64,000 nucleotides of DNA. It comes from Lachnoclostridium sp. An118 (GTDB lineage: Bacteria; Bacillota; Clostridia; Lachnospirales; Lachnospiraceae). Both the position numbers and the translations under genes were made by a program. The notes under the pieces are model-generated. The model ran no database searches, was not told the DNA's origin, and saw only the letters and a program-made list of their open reading frames with translations. Position 1 is the first letter of the stretch, and every line of letters begins with the position of its first letter. The stretch lies in assembly GCF_002160985.1 (NCBI RefSeq), contig NZ_NFLQ01000013.1:1-64000 (forward strand). Direction: 5' to 3'. Shown here one piece after another: positions 17,043-25,557 of the stretch.

Positions 17043-18621
17043 CGATGAGGGAATTGTCAGGCAGTCCCTTCAGTATATGATAGAGAAGGCCTTCGGCGGG
17101 GAGTGCGAGCTGGAAGCCGCGCGAAACGGGAGGACTGCCATAGAGCTTGCGGAGAGCTTCCACCCGGACATCATTTTGATGGACATCCAGATGCCCGGCA
17201 TAAACGGGATCGAGGCCATGCAGGAGATACGCAAGGAAGACAAGCATGTGGTCTTTATCGTGCTGACGGCCTACGACAAGTTTGAATATACTCAGAAATC
17301 CATAGATGTGGGTGTCCTCTCCTATCTGACGAAGCCTGTCAACCGGGACACGCTGACGGATACCATCAGGAAGGCCATGAAGCAGGTGCGGGAGCGCAGG
17401 GAGAAAGCGCGGAATGACCTGCGTGTCAAGGAGAAGCTGGAGGCCGTCGTGCCCATGATAGAGAGCGGCTTTGTGTACAGCGTCCTCATGGAGGGCGGCG
17501 GAAAGGAGGAGTACGCCGGATACAGAGACCTTCTCAACATAGAGGAGGACTACGGCTATGTCATGGTGATCGAGTGCGGGGATGAGCTCCGCAGGGGTGA
17601 GCTGACCAATACGGTTGGGGCCGGCATCAAGCTGCAGAAGCACTACATGGTCTTCAGGGAGACGGTGAAGGAGGCCACCGGCGGGATCGTGGGCGCTCTC
17701 ATGGCCAACAAGGTCATTGTGCTCGTCCCCTGTCAGGGCGAGGAGGAGGAGTACAGCCAGCGGGTCATGAAGATAGAGAACGCCCGGGCTCTCCTGCGGA
17801 AGCTGGAGCAGCAGACAGAGCTGAAGTTCAAGGCAGGTATCGGCACAGTGAAGACCTGGAGTGAGATGGAGGGATCCTACCGTGAGGCCCTGGAGAGCGT
17901 GCACCAGACAGTGGGAAAAGTGACCCACGCCAATGACATCACCACAAGCTGCGGCTATGCGGACGATTATCCCGTGGAGCTGGAGAAGGAGCTTTTCGCA
18001 GCCGTGAAAAGCGGCGATATCGAAAACACCAGGATTTATGGGGAAAGGTACATGGACTGGATGCAGAGCTATGAGCCGGAGCTGAAGAGCGTGGTCCGGC
18101 TGAAGGCCATGGAGTTTGTCCTTTTTGCAGAGCATCTGGCCTATGTGCAGGGAGGACTGTCCGAGTACCGGTTCGAGGACAGGGAAGGCTACATGGAGCT
18201 CCTCCTCTCCTTTGGCTCCTACCAGGAGCTGCGGTACTGGTTCCTGAAAAAGCTGGACGAGAGTGTCTGCCACATTGCCAGGAAGCAGCAGACGAAGACG
18301 GACAGTGTCGTGGAGCAGGCAAAGCAGTATATCGCGGAGCATTTTAACAAGGAGCTGTCCCTGGAGGAGATGGCCAGAGAGGTGGGCATCAGTCCCTACT
18401 ATCTGAGCAAGCTCTTTAAGGAGTCCGAGGGGACCGGCTACATAGAGTACACCACAAAGCTGCGGATGGATTACGCCAAGGAGCAGCTTGGGGCCACGGA
18501 CAGGAGCATCAAGGAAATCTGTCACGATGCGGGCTACCAGGACCCCAACTACTTCAGCCGCATTTTTAAGAAGTGGACAGGAATGACACCGACAGAATAC
18601 AGAGGAGGGGGATCGATATGA
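17020..18621 (+). CDS. Response regulator with AraC-type DNA-binding domain, YesN type
   Basis: A 533-residue regulator. The receiver domain (about 1-125) has the acid pocket CDDE, the phospho-acceptor in ILMDIQMPG and a lysine in LTKPVN. A long middle region (about 130-430) is of the type seen in YesN proteins. The C-terminal AraC domain (about 430-533) has LSLEEMAREVGISPYYLSKLF and ICHDAGYQDPNYFSRIFKKW. It is the partner of the overlapping kinase and probably activates the binding-protein and transporter genes downstream. Confidence 0.93.
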   Translation: MTRILICDDEGIVRQSLQYMIEKAFGGECELEAARNGRTAIELAESFHPDIILMDIQMPGINGIEAMQEIRKEDKHVVFIVLTAYDKFEYTQKSIDVGVLSYLTKPVNRDTLTDTIRKAMKQVRERREKARNDLRVKEKLEAVVPMIESGFVYSVLMEGGGKEEYAGYRDLLNIEEDYGYVMVIECGDELRRGELTNTVGAGIKLQKHYMVFRETVKEATGGIVGALMANKVIVLVPCQGEEEEYSQRVMKIENARALLRKLEQQTELKFKAGIGTVKTWSEMEGSYREALESVHQTVGKVTHANDITTSCGYADDYPVELEKELFAAVKSGDIENTRIYGERYMDWMQSYEPELKSVVRLKAMEFVLFAEHLAYVQGGLSEYRFEDREGYMELLLSFGSYQELRYWFLKKLDESVCHIARKQQTKTDSVVEQAKQYIAEHFNKELSLEEMAREVGISPYYLSKLFKESEGTGYIEYTTKLRMDYAKEQLGATDRSIKEICHDAGYQDPNYFSRIFKKWTGMTPTEYRGGGSI

Positions 18622-19703
18622 TGAAAATAAAGAGATTTGCAGCCTCCGCTGCAGCACTTGCAGTCACGGCGGCGCTCCTTTTGACAGCCTGCGCGGACAC
18701 CTCCCAGGAGACATCCCAGGAGCCGGATGGGGAGGCGGGGACAGAGGAGGATACGGGCATACGTATCGGCATCACCTTTGACACCTTTGTGCTGGAGAGG
18801 TGGACAAGAGACAGGGATGTGTTCGTGGACACGGCCCAGAAGCTGGGAGCCACGGTGGACGTGCAGACGGCCAACGGGGACGTGGAGAAGCAGAAGGAGC
18901 AGATACGCAAATTTACCGAGGAGAATATGGACGCCATCGTCATCGTGGCCACCGACTGCTACTCCCTGACGGAGGAGGTGGAGGACGCCCGCAACAAGGG
19001 GATCCAGGTCATCTCCTACGACAGGCTCATCCAGGGGGAGCAGACAGACCTGTACATCACAGTGGACAATGAGATGGTGGGGACCCTGATGGCCAGGAGC
19101 ATCAAGGAAAATCTGCCGGAAGGCGGCAACGTGGTCATGATCTGCGGCCCGGAGGCTGATTCCAACAGCATGGATGTGATGAACGGCTTCGAGGCGGAGC
19201 TGGGAGAAGGGCCCTGGAAGATCGTCTACAAGAGCCATGTGAAATCCTGGACCCCGGAGAACGGCACCCAGGCCGTGGCGGACGCCTTCGCGGGTACGGA
19301 GGAGGAGATTGACGCGGTCATGTGCGGAAATGACGGGCTGGCGGGCTATGTGATACGGTCTCTGAGCGAGAGACAGCTCGCCGGCGAGGTCGTGGTGGTA
19401 GGACAGGATGCAGACCTGGAGGCCTGCCAGAGGATCGTGGAGGGCACGCAGAGCATGACTGTGTATAAGCCCATCAATGACCTGGCCAAGGAGGCTGCGG
19501 AGTGTACGGTAAAGCTGGCCAGAGGGGAACAGATCGTGGGCGACGTGCTGGAGGCCTCTGACGTGAAAGAGAATGAGGACGGGCAGGAGGTGCCCTACTA
19601 CGGCCTGGAGCCGGTGGCTGTGACAGCCGCAAATATGGATGATGTCATCATCGCATCCGGGTTTCATTCCAGGGAAGAGGTCTACCTGAATGTGGAAAAC
19701 TGA
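18618..19703 (+). CDS. Xylose-type sugar-binding lipoprotein
   Basis: Extracellular substrate-binding protein of 361 residues, type I fold. The signal peptide ends in a lipobox LLLTAC, so it is anchored to the outer face of the membrane by a lipid. VISYDRLI and the general layout match XylF/ChvE-type proteins. The ATG at 18618 overlaps the TGA stop of the response regulator (ATGATG) and follows GGAGGGGG. No permease is dedicated to it: it may share the ATPase/permease downstream, or act as a second soluble-type sensor. A strong terminator separates it from chvE. Confidence 0.88.
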   Translation: MMKIKRFAASAAALAVTAALLLTACADTSQETSQEPDGEAGTEEDTGIRIGITFDTFVLERWTRDRDVFVDTAQKLGATVDVQTANGDVEKQKEQIRKFTEENMDAIVIVATDCYSLTEEVEDARNKGIQVISYDRLIQGEQTDLYITVDNEMVGTLMARSIKENLPEGGNVVMICGPEADSNSMDVMNGFEAELGEGPWKIVYKSHVKSWTPENGTQAVADAFAGTEEEIDAVMCGNDGLAGYVIRSLSERQLAGEVVVVGQDADLEACQRIVEGTQSMTVYKPINDLAKEAAECTVKLARGEQIVGDVLEASDVKENEDGQEVPYYGLEPVAVTAANMDDVIIASGFHSREEVYLNVEN

Positions 19704-19748
19704 CAAAAAAATATAGAAAATCCATGTGTCAATAGGATATTTTTGATA

Positions 19749-19781
19749 GGGGCGAGCGCAAAAAAGTGCTAGCCCCTTTTT
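19749..19781 (+). terminator. Terminator between the regulator genes and chvE
   Basis: GGGGC (19749-19753) pairs with GCCCC (19772-19776) and AGC with GCT further in, with a loop of A's, followed by five Ts. It separates the regulator transcription unit from the transporter genes. Confidence 0.85.
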
Positions 19782-19803
19782 CTGCGCCGCCATCTTCATA
19801 AAT

Positions 19804-19854
19804 TTGTACAGACCTTTGCAAACATGTCCAGATGCCATCCTGTTATAGTATAAC
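19804..19854 (+). promoter_or_regulatory. Probable activator-dependent promoter of chvE-mmsAB
   Basis: TATAGT (19844-19849) or TATAAC (19849-19854) could be the -10. No -35 stands at the right distance, which fits a promoter needing an activator. TTTGTACA and CTTTGCAAACA in 19803-19825 could hold binding sites, but no clear repeat is visible. A control by the YesN-like regulator is inferred from position. Confidence 0.35.
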
Positions 19855-19891
19855 CATCAAATAATTCTTATATGAATGGAGGAACGAGATT

Positions 19892-20995
19892 ATGAAAAAC
19901 AGAACAAAGAGACTTCTGGCAATCGGCCTGATCGCTGCTATGACAGCATCTCTGGCTGCATGCACCAGCGAGGGAAGCGGCGGAGCTACCTCCGGTGAGG
20001 AGAAAGAGACAGAGGCTGGAACAGGTAAGATCGGTGTTGCCATGCCGACAAAGGATCTGCAGAGATGGAACCAGGACGGCGAGAACATGAAGAAACAGCT
20101 GGAGGAAGCTGGATATGAAGTTGACCTTCAGTTCGCAAACAACGATATCGCCACACAGGTTTCCCAGGTCGAGAACATGATCTCCGGCGGATGCGACCTG
20201 CTGGTCATCGGATCTATCGACGGTGAGTCTCTTGGAACACCTCTGGCAACAGCAGAGGAGCAGAACATTCCGGTCATTTCCTACGACCGTCTGATCATGA
20301 ACACAACAGCTGTTCAGTACTACGCTACATTTGACAACTACTTAGTTGGACAGAAACAGGGCGAGTACCTGGTAGAGGCTCTTGACCTTGAGAACCAGGC
20401 AGGACCTTTCAACATCGAGATCTTCACAGGTGACCCGGGTGACAACAACGTAAACTTCTTCTTTGGCGGCGCTATGGATGTCCTTCAGCCGTACATTGAC
20501 GAAGGAAAACTGGTTGTTCAGTCCGGACAGACGACAAAAGAGCAGTGTGCTACAGCAGACTGGTCCACAGAGAAGGCTCAGTCCAGAATGGATGCTATCT
20601 TAAGCTCCAACTACGCTGACAAACAGCTTGACGCTGTACTTTGCTCCAACGACTCCACAGCACTTGGTGTTGAGAACTCTCTGGAAGCAAACTACACAGG
20701 CGAGTGGCCGATCATCACAGGTCAGGACTGCGATATGCCGAACGTAAAGAACATTGTAGCCGGCAAGCAGGCAATGTCCGTATTCAAAGACACACGTCTC
20801 CTGGCAGAGCAGACAGTTAAGATGGTAGACGCTATCATGGGCGGCGAGGAAGCTGAAGTAAATGATACAGAGTCCTACGACAACGGAACAGGTGTCATTC
20901 CTACATACCTCTGCGAGCCTACAGTTGTAACAATCGACAACTACGAAGAGATGCTGATCGACTCCGGATACTATGAGGCATCTGATATCCAGTAA
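19892..20995 (+). CDS. chvE: ChvE/XylF-type sugar-binding lipoprotein
   Basis: Main binding protein of the sugar ABC importer, 367 residues. The signal peptide ends in a lipobox LAAC, followed by a Ser/Gly/Glu linker. Motifs DLQRWNQDGENM, LVIGSIDGESL and VISYDRLI match ChvE/XylF proteins that bind aldoses such as xylose, arabinose, galactose or glucose. Codons are more uniform and fit high expression, unlike the regulators upstream. A GGAGGAACGAG site precedes the ATG. A hairpin after the stop may stop most transcripts and so favour binding protein over ATPase and permease. Confidence 0.92.
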   Translation: MKNRTKRLLAIGLIAAMTASLAACTSEGSGGATSGEEKETEAGTGKIGVAMPTKDLQRWNQDGENMKKQLEEAGYEVDLQFANNDIATQVSQVENMISGGCDLLVIGSIDGESLGTPLATAEEQNIPVISYDRLIMNTTAVQYYATFDNYLVGQKQGEYLVEALDLENQAGPFNIEIFTGDPGDNNVNFFFGGAMDVLQPYIDEGKLVVQSGQTTKEQCATADWSTEKAQSRMDAILSSNYADKQLDAVLCSNDSTALGVENSLEANYTGEWPIITGQDCDMPNVKNIVAGKQAMSVFKDTRLLAEQTVKMVDAIMGGEEAEVNDTESYDNGTGVIPTYLCEPTVVTIDNYEEMLIDSGYYEASDIQ

Positions 20996-21022
20996 TCAGT
21001 GAAAATGTAACTTGTGAAAATG

Positions 21023-21052
21023 CAGGCGGGAAGTGAAAAGCCCGCCTGTTTT
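21023..21052 (+). terminator. Intraoperon hairpin after chvE
   Basis: CAGGCGGG (21023-21030) and CCCGCCTG (21041-21048) form a perfect 8-bp stem with a 10-base loop and only a TTTT tail. It is probably a partial terminator or mRNA-stabilising hairpin between chvE and the ATPase gene. Confidence 0.7.
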
Positions 21053-21075
21053 ATGAAGGAAAGGGAGGGAGAAAA

Positions 21076-22614
21076 TTGGCAAAAATCCTGCTGGAGATGA
21101 AAAATATTACCAAGACTTTCCCGGGCGTCAAGGCACTTGACAATGTAAATCTGCAGGTGGAGGAAGGCGAGGTCCACGCCCTCGTGGGGGAGAACGGAGC
21201 CGGAAAATCCACACTGATGAATGTTTTGAGCGGTATCTACCCGTACGGGAGCTACGAGGGGGATATCATATACAACGGTGAAGTTTGTAAGTTTAACAAG
21301 ATCAAAGACAGCGAAGAAAAAGGGATCGTTATCATCCACCAGGAGCTGGCTCTTGTGCCGGAGATGACGATCGGCGAGAATATGTATCTGGGCAATGAGC
21401 AGGGGAAATCTTTTGCTATTGACTGGAGCAGGACATACGGGGAGGCGGACAAATACCTGGCGCAGGTAGGACTGAAAGAGTCATCCCGTACACTTATAAA
21501 AGACATTGGAACCGGTAAACAGCAGCTTGTGGAGATTGCAAAGGCCCTGGCCAAGAACGCAAAGCTGCTCATTCTCGATGAACCTACATCTTCTTTGAAC
21601 GAAGAGGATTCCCAGGCGCTTCTGGATCTGATGCTGGAGTTCAAGAAGCAGGGCATGACTTCGATCATTATTTCTCATAAACTGAATGAGATTGCCTATG
21701 TGGCAGATAAAATCACAGTAATCCGTGACGGCTCTACCATTGAGACGCTGGATAAAAAGAAAGACACCTTCACAGAGGACAGGATCATCAAGGGTATGGT
21801 GGGACGTGAGCTGACGGACCGCTTCCCCAAGAGGGAAAAGAAAAATATCGGGGATGTGGCGCTGGAAGTGAAGAACTGGACTGTGCATCATCCTCTGTAT
21901 TCCGAGCGAAAAGTCGTGGACAATGTGTCCATGTACGTAAAAAAAGGCGAGGTGCTGGGCATCTCCGGACTGATGGGAGCCGGCCGTACCGAGCTGGCCA
22001 TGAGCATCTTTGGAAAGAGCTACGGCAAGAATATCTCCGGCCAGCTCTTTATCAACGGAAACGAGGTAAATCTCCACTCTGTCAAGGATGCCATCAAGCA
22101 TAAGCTGGCTTACGTGACAGAGGATCGAAAAGGAAACGGACTGATCCTGAGCAATCCTATCCGTGTCAACACTACTCTGGCTAACCTTGAGGGAGTCAGC
22201 AGCCACGGTGTCATCGACAATGATAAGGAGATCGCCGTTGCGGAGGAGTACCGCCAGAAGCTGCGTACAAAGTGTCCCACGGTAGAGCAGAATGTAGGAA
22301 ACCTAAGCGGCGGTAACCAGCAGAAGGTGCTCCTTGCCAAGTGGATGTTTGCAGGACCGGATGTCCTCATCCTGGACGAGCCTACCAGGGGTATCGACGT
22401 AGGAGCCAAGTACGAGATCTACTGCATCATCAATGATCTTGTGGCACAGGGTAAATCCGTGATCATGATATCCTCCGAGCTTCCGGAGGTCCTTGGAATG
22501 TCAGACCGTATCTACATCATGAATGAAGGAAAGATCGTAGGAGAGCTGGATGCAGCAGAGGCAACCCAGGAGATCATCATGTCACGTATTCTGAAATCGA
22601 GCAAAGGAGAATAG
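21076..22614 (+). CDS. mmsA: Sugar ABC importer, double ATPase subunit
   Basis: ATPase of 512 residues with two tandem nucleotide-binding domains, as in XylG, AraG and the multiple-sugar ATPases. The first domain has Walker [10 protein letters not shown] and Walker [12 protein letters not shown]; the second has the signature LSGGNQQK and [11 protein letters not shown]. Translation starts at TTG (21076) behind GGGAGGGAG; the nearest ATG, 7 codons on, would cut the conserved N-terminal strand. The weak start and the hairpin upstream would both lower its level relative to the binding protein. The permease gene follows 2 bases after the stop. Confidence 0.95.
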   Translation: MAKILLEMKNITKTFPGVKALDNVNLQVEEGEVHALVGENGAGKSTLMNVLSGIYPYGSYEGDIIYNGEVCKFNKIKDSEEKGIVIIHQELALVPEMTIGENMYLGNEQGKSFAIDWSRTYGEADKYLAQVGLKESSRTLIKDIGTGKQQLVEIAKALAKNAKLLILDEPTSSLNEEDSQALLDLMLEFKKQGMTSIIISHKLNEIAYVADKITVIRDGSTIETLDKKKDTFTEDRIIKGMVGRELTDRFPKREKKNIGDVALEVKNWTVHHPLYSERKVVDNVSMYVKKGEVLGISGLMGAGRTELAMSIFGKSYGKNISGQLFINGNEVNLHSVKDAIKHKLAYVTEDRKGNGLILSNPIRVNTTLANLEGVSSHGVIDNDKEIAVAEEYRQKLRTKCPTVEQNVGNLSGGNQQKVLLAKWMFAGPDVLILDEPTRGIDVGAKYEIYCIINDLVAQGKSVIMISSELPEVLGMSDRIYIMNEGKIVGELDAAEATQEIIMSRILKSSKGE

Positions 22615-22616
22615 CT

Positions 22617-23777
22617 ATGGAAAAGGGTAAAGTATCAGAATTTTTAAAGAAGTATACAATGGTCATCGTACTGGTCATTGTGGTATTGTTTTTCACATGG
22701 CAGACAGGGGGAAGGATGATACTGCCGCAGAATGTCAACAACCTGATCGCACAGAACGCTTACGTGTTCATCCTTGCAACCGGTATGCTTCTGTGTATCC
22801 TGACAGGCGGTAATATCGACCTGAGCGTAGGATCTGTAGTCTGCTTCGTAGGTGCCGTGGGCGCTACAGTCATGGTCAATATGAAGATGAATGTATTCAT
22901 CGGCATTATCGTTATGCTGGCAGTAGGTCTGGCCATCGGCGTATGGCAGGGCTTCTGGATCGCCTACAGGCGTATTCCCCCATTCGTTGTAACACTGGCA
23001 GGAATGCTCATGTTCAGAGGCCTTTCCAATATCGTGCTGGACGGCTTCACCATCGCACCCATGCCGCAGGGGTACCTGAATCTGTTCAACAGCTACATCA
23101 TCGACTTCTTCGGAGGACAGGGACTGAACATCACATGCGTGCTCATCGGTGTGATCGCGGCAGCCATCTTTATCCTCATCACTTTCAAGGGCAGGATGTC
23201 CAAGATAAAGAAGGGCTATGCAGTAAATAAGGCCAGCAACGACATCATCCGCTGCGCCATCATCAGTATTGTCATCATCGGCTTTATGTGGAGACTGGCA
23301 CAGTACAAAGGTCTTCCCAATATGCTTCTCTGGATTGCGGTGATCGTCCTCATCTACGGCTACATCACATCCAAGACAACCATCGGACGTCATCTGTACG
23401 CTATCGGTGGAAATGAGAAGGCTGCACAGCTTTCCGGTATCAATACAAACAAGGTATACTTCTTCGCTTACGCAAACATGGGTCTTCTGGCAGCAGTTGC
23501 AGGTATGGTAACTATCGCCCGTCTGAACTCTGCTAACCCGACAGCCGGCGACAGCTACGAGATGGATGCTATCGGTTCCTGTTTCATCGGCGGCGCGTCC
23601 GCATACGGCGGAAGCGGAACGATCCCGGGCGTTATCATCGGTGCCACGCTGATGGGTGTCATCAACCTCGGTATGTCCATCATGGGTATCGATATGAACT
23701 GGCAGAAGGTTGTAAAGGGTCTTGTTGTACTTGCGGCCGTTATCTTCGACGTAGAGTCCAAGAAGAATTCCAGATAA
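22617..23777 (+). CDS. mmsB: Sugar ABC importer, permease subunit
   Basis: Integral membrane subunit of 386 residues, with about ten hydrophobic helices, of the XylH/GguB/BPD_transp_2 type. It shows ILTGGNIDLSVGSVV, the family motif for ATPase contact, and GGNEKAAQLSGIN with SCFIGGASAYGGSGTIPG toward the end. The gene is longer than RbsC-like permeases, as expected for xylose or multiple-sugar transporters. Its RBS lies within the last codons of the ATPase gene. A strong terminator follows, so the unit is chvE-mmsA-mmsB. Confidence 0.94.
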   Translation: MEKGKVSEFLKKYTMVIVLVIVVLFFTWQTGGRMILPQNVNNLIAQNAYVFILATGMLLCILTGGNIDLSVGSVVCFVGAVGATVMVNMKMNVFIGIIVMLAVGLAIGVWQGFWIAYRRIPPFVVTLAGMLMFRGLSNIVLDGFTIAPMPQGYLNLFNSYIIDFFGGQGLNITCVLIGVIAAAIFILITFKGRMSKIKKGYAVNKASNDIIRCAIISIVIIGFMWRLAQYKGLPNMLLWIAVIVLIYGYITSKTTIGRHLYAIGGNEKAAQLSGINTNKVYFFAYANMGLLAAVAGMVTIARLNSANPTAGDSYEMDAIGSCFIGGASAYGGSGTIPGVIIGATLMGVINLGMSIMGIDMNWQKVVKGLVVLAAVIFDVESKKNSR

Positions 23778-23815
23778 GATGATAAAGAAAGAGACAGGAA
23801 AGATTTCCTGCTCTG

Positions 23816-23866
23816 AAAAGCGCTGCATCACAAATGGTTCTGCATTGTGATGCGGCGCTTTTATTT
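23816..23866 (+). terminator. Terminator of the sugar transporter operon
   Basis: The arms 23816-23833 and 23845-23862 pair over 18 positions with one G-U pair and an 11-base loop. The stem begins AAAAGCGC and ends GCGCTTTT, with TTTTATTT as tail. It is one of the longest stems in the window. Confidence 0.92.
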
Positions 23867-23913
23867 GTAAAATGTATATTGAAAAAATGGTATTGAAAAT
23901 GATTATGTAAATG

Positions 23914-23942
23914 TGGACTTTTCCTTTTGCGTGTGCTATAAT
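23914..23942 (+). promoter_or_regulatory. Promoter of the coiled-coil repeat gene
   Basis: TGGACT (23914-23919), 17-base spacer, then an extended -10, TGC followed by TATAAT (23937-23942). Confidence 0.75.
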
Positions 23943-23986
23943 CCATTTACTTATAAAATTTACGTCAGGCAGGAGGTGAACAGAAT

Positions 23987-24649
23987 ATGACAAGCCAGGA
24001 ATTGTTGATCTCGATAGGGGAAATGCTGGAAGCAAAAATCAGTCCGCTTCGGGAAGATATCCGCGAACTCAAGCAGGATATGAGCGATGTAAAGCAGGAT
24101 ATCTGCGTCATGAAGCAGGAGATGGGCTCCATGCGTCAGGAAATTGACGTTATGAAGGAGGACATCAGTGACCTGAAGCAGGAAATGAGCTCCATGCGTC
24201 AGGAGATTGACGTCATGAAGCAGGACATCAGTGACCTGAAGCAGGAAATGAGCTCCATGCGCCAGGAAATGGACTCCATGCGCCAGGAGATTGACGTTAT
24301 GAAGGAGGACATCAGTGACCTAAAACAGGAGATGGGCTCCATGCGTCAGGAGATTGACGTCATGAAGCTGGACATCAATTCTATGAAGGAAGAGATGAGC
24401 TCCATGCGGTCAGAGATTGGTTCCATGAGAGAAGAAATGGGTGGAGTAAAGCAGAGATTGACCCGGATCGAGACCACGCTGGAGAACGAGACAAACCGCG
24501 GGATCAGGATCATTGCGGAGGGACATCTGGATTTATCAAGAAAGCTGGATGATGCGCTGAAAGTGGACAATGAAAAGGAACTGTTGCTCCTTCGGGTTAC
24601 ACATCTTGAAAATGAGGTACACACGATCAAAGAGCGGATGGCTCTTTAG
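23987..24649 (+). CDS. Coiled-coil repeat protein of unknown function
   Basis: A 220-residue hydrophilic protein with no signal peptide or membrane helix. Almost all of it is heptad repeat. The core repeats a 21-residue unit (three heptads) containing DISDLKQEMSSMRQEIDVM, with small changes. The N-terminal 15 residues (TSQELLISIGEMLEAK) and the C-terminal 70, with a second coil (KELLLLRVTHLENEVHT), flank the repeats. A long parallel coiled coil or rod is expected. AGGAGGTGAA precedes the ATG. It sits between a sugar transporter and the matching catabolic genes but has its own promoter, so a link is uncertain. Confidence 0.8.
   Translation: MTSQELLISIGEMLEAKISPLREDIRELKQDMSDVKQDICVMKQEMGSMRQEIDVMKEDISDLKQEMSSMRQEIDVMKQDISDLKQEMSSMRQEMDSMRQEIDVMKEDISDLKQEMGSMRQEIDVMKLDINSMKEEMSSMRSEIGSMREEMGGVKQRLTRIETTLENETNRGIRIIAEGHLDLSRKLDDALKVDNEKELLLLRVTHLENEVHTIKERMAL
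24115..24375 (+). repeat. Tandem 63-base repeats coding a coiled coil
   Basis: A unit of 63 bases (21 codons, about ATCAGTGACCTGAAGCAGGA through GTCATGAAGCAGGAC) recurs in tandem with few changes, along with a shorter 21-base partial unit. Being a multiple of 3, gain or loss of units would keep the frame and change the rod length. Confidence 0.8.
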
Positions 24650-24867
24650 CTTTATCCTGCCCGAAAACAGGTATCTGTCAAATATCTTTATCTTTCCATG
24701 TAAACGGCCTGTGCCGTTGTCAGATGACATGAGTTGTTCTTCTTCCTTTTTTTCAAAAACACTATTTCAAAAGCAACAGGAGACAAAAACAGTAGAGAGG
24801 AGAGTGCAAAAAGACAAGAATTTGCCATAAAGAACACAAAAAATTGGTAGTATTCAATAAAAAATGT
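24650..24867. other. Intergenic region after the coiled-coil gene
   Basis: AT-rich. It holds a small hairpin AACGGC-CTGT-GCCGTT (24703-24718) without a T-run and a T-rich stretch near 24740. No clear terminator or gene was found. Confidence 0.4.
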
Positions 24868-24876
24868 TGATATACT
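24868..24876 (+). promoter_or_regulatory. Extended -10 promoter of the DUF4867-isomerase-kinase genes
   Basis: TGA directly before TATACT (24871-24876) gives an extended -10. The -35 region is poor; TTGGTA at 24844 is 21 bases away. A start site near 24883 would leave a leader of about 25 bases. Confidence 0.5.
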
Positions 24877-24908
24877 GACCTTAGTGAATGAAAAAGGAGG
24901 AGATGGAC

Positions 24909-25529
24909 ATGCAGATCCAGAAAGTGACGGATGCATCGTTCAGGGCATATGGCAAAGTGCTGGAAGGCTATGACTTCAGCCGTCTGCTGAAAGAGATGGA
25001 GCACACTCCCCTGCCCGCTGACGATGTCATCTATGTGCCCTCTGTGGAGGAGCTGGAGGCTCTCCCGGTAGCGGAGGAGCTGAAAAACCGTGCATTCGGC
25101 GGTCTGCCGATCGAGATCGGATACTGCAATGGAAATAACAAAAAACTGAATGCGCTGGAGTATCACCGCTCATCGGAGATCAACGTGGCTGTATCAGACG
25201 CGATCCTGCTGATCGGAAAGCAGCAGGATGTGGAGCCGGATCACACGTACGACACATCAAAAGTGGAGGCATTTCTTGTTCCGGCAGGGACAGCCATCGA
25301 AGTGTACGCGACTACGCTGCATTATGCCCCCTGTACTGTAGACGACAACGAGGGATTCCGTGTGGTCGTTGTGCTGCCGAAAGATACCAACACAGAGCTT
25401 ACCTTCCCTGTGGGAAAAGAGGGCGAGGACCGTCTGATCACAGCGAAGAACAAATGGCTCATTGCCCACGAGGATGCAAAGATCGAGGGCGCCTTCAATG
25501 GACTTAAAGGAGAAAACATTACACTGTAA
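24909..25529 (+). CDS. DUF4867 family protein, cupin-like
   Basis: A 206-residue cytoplasmic protein of the DUF4867 family, typically found beside sugar isomerase and kinase genes in Lachnospiraceae. The middle holds EYHRSSEINVAVSDAILLIG, AFLVPAGTAIEVYATTLHYAP and a KEGEDRLITAKNKWLI-like end (here GKEGEDRLIT); histidine and glutamate in the first and histidine in the second could be metal ligands of a cupin barrel resembling ureidoglycolate lyase. Function is unknown; a sugar epimerase, mutarotase or lyase is a guess. The start at 24909 is chosen because AGGAGG lies 8 bases before it; ATG codons at 24888 and 24903 are too early. The isomerase starts 28 bases later. Confidence 0.8.
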   Translation: MQIQKVTDASFRAYGKVLEGYDFSRLLKEMEHTPLPADDVIYVPSVEELEALPVAEELKNRAFGGLPIEIGYCNGNNKKLNALEYHRSSEINVAVSDAILLIGKQQDVEPDHTYDTSKVEAFLVPAGTAIEVYATTLHYAPCTVDDNEGFRVVVVLPKDTNTELTFPVGKEGEDRLITAKNKWLIAHEDAKIEGAFNGLKGENITL

Positions 25530-25557
25530 TCTATTTTTAAAGGAGGAATGAAACACT

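Noticed and set aside
16906-18657. A 583-codon open frame antisense to the YesN-like regulator
   Set aside because: The plus-strand gene is unmistakable. The antisense product is rich in His, Leu and Pro, as expected for a shadow frame.
24115-24375. Regular repeats that might be a CRISPR array
   Set aside because: The repeats are in frame, tandem, without unique spacers, and code a heptad coiled coil.
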